Shown piece by piece: positions 14,403 to 18,584 of a stretch of DNA of 18,584 nt. Every line of letters begins with the position of its first letter. Within the stretch, counting starts at the first letter, position 1. This stretch comes from Planctomycetaceae bacterium. GTDB taxonomy: Bacteria > Planctomycetota > Planctomycetia > Pirellulales > Thermoguttaceae. Below the pieces are notes generated by a model. That model saw nothing but the letters and a program-made list of their open reading frames with translations, did not search any database and was not told where the DNA came from. The stretch lies in NCBI GenBank assembly GCA_031267635.1, contig JAIRYX010000424.1, forward strand, positions 1-18,584. The letters are read 5' to 3'. A program made the translations under genes and the position numbers.

Positions 14403-15575
14403 ATGAAAAAGCTAAACAAAGCGTTTAATTTTCTTGAATTGTGTAAGAATATGTCGGGGGGGGGGGGATACGTAAAATGGCTAACAAGCCATATTTTACG
14501 TGCGATTCCACTCTTTTTTGCCCGTGTTGTTGCGTGCATTTCTGCCCGGTTTGGAAAACAATCTTCTGTTTGTCGAGCGTTTACTCTGGTCGAACTTCTT
14601 GTGGTGATTGCGATCATTGGAATTTTGATCGCGCTGCTCTTACCTGCGGTTCAAGCTGCTCGCGAAGCGGCGCGGCGGATGCAGTGTTCGAACAATCTCA
14701 AGCAACTCGGGCTCGCGGTACACAATTACCACGATACAAACACTTCCTTGCCGCCAGTCGGTGCACCGGTAACGATTACCGCAAGCAACGCTGGCACTTA
14801 CCGGGATGCACCGTCGTGGGTACAACGGCTTTTCCCTTTTATGGAATTGCAACCGCAGTACGATGTGCTGTTATCGGCATTTAATCCGTCTGGTACTGTT
14901 TGGTCAAGAGGGGTAAATCCAATTCGTGCGGCAAACGCCCAATGCGCCGCTCTTTATGACACAAAAATTAACGCCTTTCAATGTCCAACGCATGGCGGAA
15001 CTTTTTTGAACTATACATCTGTACTCACGGGTTACAACCGGTGGTATCTCTGTTATCTGGCAAACGCAGGGCCGAACCGCTACAACGACACGTCAATCAC
15101 TGTCGATGGTATCACCTATAGAGGTGCGCCTTTCGATTGGGGCGGTAATGGCGAACAATTTGGAAGAATTACTGACGGATTGAGTAATACTCTTTTCTTT
15201 GCCGAAGTGACGCCGCCGCTTGAATCGAACGGTACTTACACGTCCTATGCGGACGGTAACGGGAATGACGGCTTCGGTTTTACCGGTTTGGCAACTCCCA
15301 ATACAGATAAAAATGTGGGGGACGGTATCTATGACCATATTTATGCCGCAGGAACGGGTTGGACAGGAAAGGTTGGTCGCGGTGGAAAAGCTGACGCCCC
15401 CAATGGTGTGAGCCAACATTATGAGCAAGCGATGACGGCGCGGAGTTTTCACACTGGCGGAGTCAACGTTGCACTCGGCGACGGTTCGGTGCAGTTTGTC
15501 AGTGATACAATTCAACGAGCCATTTGGCTTGCGGCGTCGGCTTCAAATGACGGTCAATCGGTAACGTTACCGTAA
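14403..15575 (+). CDS. DUF1559 prepilin-like protein with poly-G tract
   Basis: This is a type II/IV pseudopilin-like protein of the planctomycete DUF1559 family, exported and anchored by an N-terminal pilin helix; its exact function is unknown. Of 390 residues, 59 precede the prepilin motif AFTLVELLVVIAIIG (60-73), where a peptidase would cut after Ala59. Then follow LLPAVQAAREAARRMQCSNN, a beta-rich body, and the C-terminal HTGGVNVALGDGSVQFVSD. AAGGAG at about 14389-14394 fixes the ATG. The long leader carries a second ATG (codon 17), four Gly (19-22) encoded by 12 G (14456-14467), and a hydrophobic stretch (ILRAIPLFFARVVACI). Both ATGs are upstream of the G run, so loss or gain of one G would stop the protein: 11 G gives a stop two codons after the run, 13 G gives an unrelated frame ending at 14884. 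Confidence 0.93.
   Translation: MKKLNKAFNFLELCKNMSGGGGYVKWLTSHILRAIPLFFARVVACISARFGKQSSVCRAFTLVELLVVIAIIGILIALLLPAVQAAREAARRMQCSNNLKQLGLAVHNYHDTNTSLPPVGAPVTITASNAGTYRDAPSWVQRLFPFMELQPQYDVLLSAFNPSGTVWSRGVNPIRAANAQCAALYDTKINAFQCPTHGGTFLNYTSVLTGYNRWYLCYLANAGPNRYNDTSITVDGITYRGAPFDWGGNGEQFGRITDGLSNTLFFAEVTPPLESNGTYTSYADGNGNDGFGFTGLATPNTDKNVGDGIYDHIYAAGTGWTGKVGRGGKADAPNGVSQHYEQAMTARSFHTGGVNVALGDGSVQFVSDTIQRAIWLAASASNDGQSVTLP
14456..14467 (+). repeat. G12 homopolymer inside the prepilin-like gene
   Basis: Twelve consecutive G occupy codons 18-22 of the prepilin-like gene. Nothing comparable occurs elsewhere in the window. Directly after it, ACGTAAAATGGCT (14470-14482) and AGCCATATTTTACGT (14487-14501) form a stem with a two-base bulge and a four-base loop. 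Length as assembled keeps the gene in frame. Homopolymer length may be misjudged by sequencing. Confidence 0.9.
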
Positions 15576-15584
15576 AAGAAAAAT

Positions 15585-15826
15585 ATCTGATTATTTTACT
15601 TTTGGGAGAGGGAGAATGCCGACGAAAACGCTGGATTTTTCTTGCGGAGGAGTTTACGCCGTAGGCATTCCCCTTTGAATAACCTCCAGTGAAACTGGGG
15701 GAACGAACAGCAAGAATAAAAAACTCTGTAAGAGTTTTCCTTGTACGGCATTGAGGATAACTCCTACGGAGTAAAAACTTATTGATCCCATTCAAACAAC
15801 TCCCCAAATCCGAAATAAGCAGAAAA
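15585..15826. repeat. R1 element with palindrome-array interior (242 bp)
   Basis: The left end ATCTGATTATTTTACTTTTG (from 15585) and right end CCGAAATAAGCAGAAAA (to 15826) are related inverted R1 termini, including the GGGAG/CTCCCC step. The usual core is absent. The interior instead holds four short palindromes: GGAGAATGCC 15611-15620 with GGCATTCCCC 15664-15673; CCTCCAGT 15683-15690 with ACTGGGGG 15694-15701; AAAACTCT 15720-15727 with AGAGTTTT 15731-15738; ACTCC 15760-15764 with GGAGT 15768-15772. These look like REP-type sequences. No gene is supported. Confidence 0.6.
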
Positions 15827-15836
15827 TTTTAACATA

Positions 15837-15868
15837 TTAGCGGTGATGGCCGCTAATTATTTATTTTA
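15837..15868 (+). terminator. Terminator-like hairpin after the prepilin-like gene
   Basis: TTAGCGG (15837-15843) and CCGCTAA (15850-15856) form a perfect 7-bp stem with a six-base loop, followed by TTATTTATTTTA. It is about 260 bases after the prepilin-like gene and beyond the R1 element. A second stem, CAGTCGC 15874-15880 with GCGGCTG 15885-15891, has one G-T-type mismatch and follows directly. Confidence 0.45.
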
Positions 15869-15931
15869 TGATTCAGTCGCGAATGCGGCTGTCCTAACTA
15901 ACAACTTACTAACTTAACCAAATGTTTGATT

Positions 15932-16357
15932 ATGTGCAGATTTTTATCTATGATTTTGTTAGCGTCGTTTCTTGCTTTTTCCGGTTGCGGAGAGAAACGA
16001 TTGACGCTATCGGGCAATGTCTCATTTGACGGTTCGCCGTTAAATGACGGCGGAATCGTGTTTGTCTCAAAGGATAATAAGGATAATCCCCAAACGGAGT
16101 TCAAAGAAAAGATTATTGACGGCAAATACACAATTTCGATTCCAGCGGCAACAACAGGCAACATGCTTGTCCGCATTTACGCAACACGTTTAGAGAAACC
16201 CAAAGACGGCGCAGTTTCCGAAGCCGAATTGAAACTTAATCCGTCAACCGGAATGACAACAATCATGTATATTCCGAAGCGGTACAATACGGAATCAACA
16301 CTCGCAGCGGAGGTTAGCCCAACCGCAACGGTATTTGATTTCAAATTGGAAAAGTAA
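15932..16357 (+). CDS. Small lipoprotein with beta-sandwich domain
   Basis: From the ATG at 15932 the product has 141 residues. A lipoprotein signal peptide (CRFLSMILLASFLAFSGC) ends in the lipobox L-A-F-S-G-C, with the lipidated Cys at residue 19. The mature part starts RLTLSGNVSFDGSPLNDGGIVFV, the carboxypeptidase-regulatory-like / transthyretin-like pattern common in planctomycete lipoproteins (G-V-x-x-DG-xPL-x-G). It continues with IIDGKYTISIP and ends VFDFKLEK. Such genes often follow DUF1559 genes, as here, and may act with them at the cell surface; that link is inference. A TTG two codons upstream (15926) is possible. No ribosome binding site is visible for either start. Confidence 0.85.
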   Translation: MCRFLSMILLASFLAFSGCGEKRLTLSGNVSFDGSPLNDGGIVFVSKDNKDNPQTEFKEKIIDGKYTISIPAATTGNMLVRIYATRLEKPKDGAVSEAELKLNPSTGMTTIMYIPKRYNTESTLAAEVSPTATVFDFKLEK

Positions 16358-16438
16358 AAAAATGACTCTACTCTTCACACTTTGAAATTCGGTTTTCATT
16401 AAAAAAGGGACGTTAGGGACAAAAGAGACTTTGGGGAC

Positions 16439-16475
16439 GTGACGGACGATCAGCATTGTCTTAAAAGTCGAATTT
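16439..16475. repeat. R3 short dispersed repeat, copy 2
   Basis: GTGACGGACGATCAGCATTG, continuing TCTTAAAAGTCGAATTT, matches 2591-2628. It lies in the 151-base gap between the convergent lipoprotein and fhs genes. Just before it, 16407-16440 contains GGGACGTTAGGGAC and GGGGACGT, another loosely repeated pattern. Confidence 0.7.
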
Positions 16476-16508
16476 TTAAGCGTGAGGAACGTACTTTGCA
16501 GGCAAGAA

Positions 16509-18188
16509 TCAAAACAAACCAACAATTTCGCCGTGTTCGTTGATGTCGATATGCTCCGCTGCGGGCGATTTGGGAAGTCCGGGCATTGTCATGACTTCTC
16601 CAGTGAGAGCGACAACAAATCCGGCGCCCGCAGAAATCTTCACGTCGCGCACCGGAACATTGAAGCCCGATGGTCGCCCGCGAAGTCCGGGATCGGCGGA
16701 AAACGAATACTGCGTTTTCGCAATGCAAATCGGGAAATGCCCGAATCCTAGCGTCTCGAATTGTTTGAGTTTAGTCAGCGTTTTTTTATCCGCGACAACG
16801 CCGTCGGCTCCGTAGATTTTTTGAGCGACCGTTTCAATTTTTTGCAGAAGCGGCAAATCGTCGCTGTAAATCGTCTTGAAATTTGCTTGTTCCGTTTCGA
16901 CCGTTTCCACCACCACTTTTGCGAGATTTTCCGCACCCGCACCGCCTTTTGCCCAATGTTCGGCAAGAGCAACGCGAACCCCGTATTGTTGGCAAAGCCG
17001 CTCAATCGTACGAGTTTCTTCGTCAGTATCGGTTGGAAAAACGTTAATCGCCACTACAACAGGAAGCCCGAATTGACGCATATTTTCAATATGTTTGCCG
17101 AGATTCGCAAATCCCGCTTTCACTGCCGCTGCGTTCGGCGTTTTCAGATCGGCAAGTTCAATTCCGCCGTGATATTTCAACGCACGGACAGTCGCCACAA
17201 TCACCACTGCGTTAGGCGAAAGCCCCGTTTTTCGGCATTTAATATCGAGAAATTTTTCCGCGCCGAGGTCTGCACCGAAACCGGCTTCCGTCACTGTATA
17301 TTCAGATAATTTTAACGCCGTTTTCGTCGCGGTGACAGAGTTACAGCCGTGCGCGATATTAGCAAACGGTCCGCCGTGAACAATCGCCGGATTTCCTTCC
17401 AGCGTTTGCACAAGATTCGGACGAATCGCGTCTTTCAGCAGAGCCGTCATCGCTCCGTGACATTTCAAATCAGTAGCCGTAACCGGTTTTCCGTCATAAG
17501 CATAAGCAACAATGATTTGTCCCAATTTTTCTTTGAGATCGAAAATGGATTCACTCAAACAGAAAATCGCCATAACTTCCGACGCGACCGTAATATCAAA
17601 TGATGATTCATGTGGCACGGAATTTGCCGTTCCGCCCAATCCGACAACAACATGACGCAACGCGCGGTCGTTCAAATCAAGCACACGTCCCCAAACGATA
17701 CGTCGCGGATCAATACCAAGCGAGTTGCCATGATGCAAATGATTATCGAGAACCGCCGCAAGAAGATCGTGCGCCGAGGTAATCGCATGAAAGTCGCCAG
17801 TGAAATGCAGGTTGATCTCTTCCATCGGAACGACCTGTGCGTAACCGCCACCCGCCGCACCGCCTTTGATTCCGAAACACGGTCCCAGCGACGGCTCGCG
17901 CAGACAAACGGTTGTTTTCTTCCCGATACGATTTAAAGCGTCTGCCAATCCGATACTGGTGGTCGTCTTCCCCTCTCCGGCAGGCGTTGGCGTAATTGCT
18001 GTCACTAAAATTAATTTGCCGTAAGACGACTTTTCAATGGAATCAGCGGCGGACAAAGAAATTTTCGCTTTGTATCGACCGTAAGAATCAATCAAATCGT
18101 TATCCACTCCCAATTTTGCCGCGATTTTCTCAATCGGCTGCAATACGGCACTCCGAGCAATTTCAAGGTCGGACAGATATTTGAGCAT
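16509..18188 (-). CDS. fhs: Formate-tetrahydrofolate ligase
   Basis: This cytoplasmic enzyme joins formate to tetrahydrofolate using ATP, giving 10-formyl-THF for purine synthesis and C1 metabolism; in acetogens it is a step of the methyl branch of the Wood-Ljungdahl pathway. From the ATG at 18188 it has 559 residues, the usual length. SDLEIARSAVLQPIEKIAAKLG is the family N-terminus; TPTPAGEGKTTT (about residues 66-77) is the ATP-binding loop; EPSLGPCFGIKGGAAGGGYAQV, HFTGDFHAITSAHDLL and GGPFANIAHGCNSV are highly conserved segments. The C-terminus ends GEVMTMPGLPKSPAAEHIDI. A TTG six codons upstream (18206) is an alternative start. Neither has a strong ribosome binding site. A minus-strand TATAAT lies at 18255-18250. 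It is convergent with the lipoprotein gene. Confidence 0.97.
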   Translation of the reverse strand: MLKYLSDLEIARSAVLQPIEKIAAKLGVDNDLIDSYGRYKAKISLSAADSIEKSSYGKLILVTAITPTPAGEGKTTTSIGLADALNRIGKKTTVCLREPSLGPCFGIKGGAAGGGYAQVVPMEEINLHFTGDFHAITSAHDLLAAVLDNHLHHGNSLGIDPRRIVWGRVLDLNDRALRHVVVGLGGTANSVPHESSFDITVASEVMAIFCLSESIFDLKEKLGQIIVAYAYDGKPVTATDLKCHGAMTALLKDAIRPNLVQTLEGNPAIVHGGPFANIAHGCNSVTATKTALKLSEYTVTEAGFGADLGAEKFLDIKCRKTGLSPNAVVIVATVRALKYHGGIELADLKTPNAAAVKAGFANLGKHIENMRQFGLPVVVAINVFPTDTDEETRTIERLCQQYGVRVALAEHWAKGGAGAENLAKVVVETVETEQANFKTIYSDDLPLLQKIETVAQKIYGADGVVADKKTLTKLKQFETLGFGHFPICIAKTQYSFSADPGLRGRPSGFNVPVRDVKISAGAGFVVALTGEVMTMPGLPKSPAAEHIDINEHGEIVGLF

Positions 18189-18309
18189 AGCTATTCTATT
18201 TGGCAAGAGTGTTAATAAAAAAACGAAGCCGATAAAATAAACATTTTTAATTATAACAGTTTTTTCAAAAAATCATAGCGGAGTGCTCTTTTTCCATTTC
18301 TCAAAAAAT

Positions 18310-18399
18310 CCTGCTTATTGCACATTTTGGGGAGGGTTTGATTTATACAATACTGTAACTATTCAGTTGCCCAAGCCAAATAAATCCGCACGGCAACTG
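18310..18399. repeat. R1 element, left half
   Basis: The end CCTGCTTATTGC (18310-18321) is followed by CATTTTGGGGAGGG, ATTTATACAATACTGTAACTA, TTCAGTTGCC and the core CAAGCCAAATAAATCCGCAC. A short stem CAGTTGCC (18364-18371) with GGCAACTG (18392-18399) closes around the core. The right half is missing: R2 and then the terminal repeat follow. Confidence 0.75.
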
Positions 18400-18408
18400 G
18401 TACCTACA

Positions 18409-18493
18409 GGGAACTTCGAAAAACCTCTTCCTAGTATCAGCAAATCCTTATTTTTCAATGGTCGCATTTGTTGAAAGTGGGGTTTTTAGAAGC
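18409..18493. repeat. R2 small inverted-repeat element, copy 2 (inverted)
   Basis: The left arm GGGAACTTCGAAAAACCTC starts at 18409 and the right arm GGGGTTTTTAGAAGC ends at 18493. Reverse-complemented, it is about 80% identical to 14271-14359, including CGACCATTGAAAAATAAGG. It overlaps the first eight bases of the right terminal repeat, so the two may share a boundary. Confidence 0.75.
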
Positions 18494-18584
18494 AAAAGTA
18501 TTAACACAAGTTTTGGCAATATATATCGATTGCGTAGTATAGTCGGGGAAATTATTGTTTAGATATTTTGGTATTGCATTTTTT
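18486..18584. repeat. Right half of 99-bp terminal inverted repeat
   Basis: This is the reverse complement of 40-138 with one mismatch, and it reaches the last base of the window. The neighbouring sequence differs at the two ends: R2 lies inside this one, degenerate R5 inside the left one. The repeat is therefore not simply the end of R2 or R5. Confidence 0.9.

Noticed and set aside
14477..14884. 135-codon Cys-rich open frame inside the prepilin-like gene
   Set aside because: It is a shifted frame of the DUF1559 gene. It matters only as the product that a G-run of 10 or 13 would give, not as a gene in the assembled sequence.
16761..17309. 182-codon open frame opposite fhs
   Set aside because: It is a shadow of the highly conserved fhs gene on the other strand; the encoded sequence has no family features.
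316..18399. R1 repeats as a CRISPR array
   Set aside because: Copies are kilobases apart, in both orientations, of variable length and without regular spacers; no cas genes are present.
40..18584. Whole window as a transposon or linear replicon with inverted ends
   Set aside because: There is no transposase, integrase or replication gene, and the contents are ordinary chromosomal genes. A repeat that ended the assembly is the simpler explanation.

Overview
The window looks like a complete contig from an anaerobic planctomycete, probably gut- or sediment-associated. The main evidence is a DUF1559-type prepilin-like protein (motif FTLVELLVVIAIIG, then a C-terminal GGVNVALGDGSVQF-type end), which is a planctomycete hallmark. 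It is followed by a small lipoprotein of the kind often found next to such proteins. An [FeFe]-hydrogenase maturase HydG and a formate-tetrahydrofolate ligase point to anaerobic, fermentative or C1 metabolism. A very large FlgL shows a flagellated cell. No rRNA, tRNA, CRISPR array, prophage or transposase gene was found.

Layout, left to right. 1-759: no gene, only degenerate repeats and one half of a terminal inverted repeat. 760-2571 (+): tadA, a two-TM protein with a probable NTF2-like domain, and a RidA-family protein. 2572-3837: an AT-rich hexapeptide acyltransferase gene (2887-3426) that lies between two copies of a dispersed repeat and looks foreign. 3838-4371 (+): a small nitroreductase, convergent with a large secreted S41 (C-terminal processing) protease on the minus strand (4387-6678). 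6679-7782: about 1.1 kb of noncoding repeat DNA. 7783-9298 (+): an unannotated 31-residue four-cysteine ORF with a good ribosome binding site, overlapping hydG. 9996-10580 (+): an exported glutathione-peroxidase-family protein ending at a 38-bp-stem palindrome. 10966-14046 (+): flgL with a threefold repeated central region. 14403-15575 (+): the prepilin-like gene, with a run of 12 G in codons 18-22. 15932-16357 (+): the lipoprotein. 16509-18188 (-): fhs. 18189-18584: repeats and the other half of the terminal inverted repeat.

The genes do not form one pathway; most are spaced as single transcription units. The common theme is the noncoding DNA. Nearly every long intergenic gap holds a copy of a repeat family (called R1 here) bounded by short inverted ends related to TTTCCTG(A/C)TTATTTC. 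Its core is GCCCAAGCCAAATAAATCCGCAC, and its interior differs from copy to copy. Smaller palindromic families (R2, R5) are nested in or next to R1. Names R1-R5 are mine, for use within this annotation only.

The observations most worth following are: the poly-G tract that would switch the prepilin-like gene on and off; the modular R1 elements; the small Cys-rich ORF coupled to hydG; the alternating repeat architecture of FlgL; and the AT-rich acyltransferase between repeats. All calls were made by reading the sequence; no database search was run.
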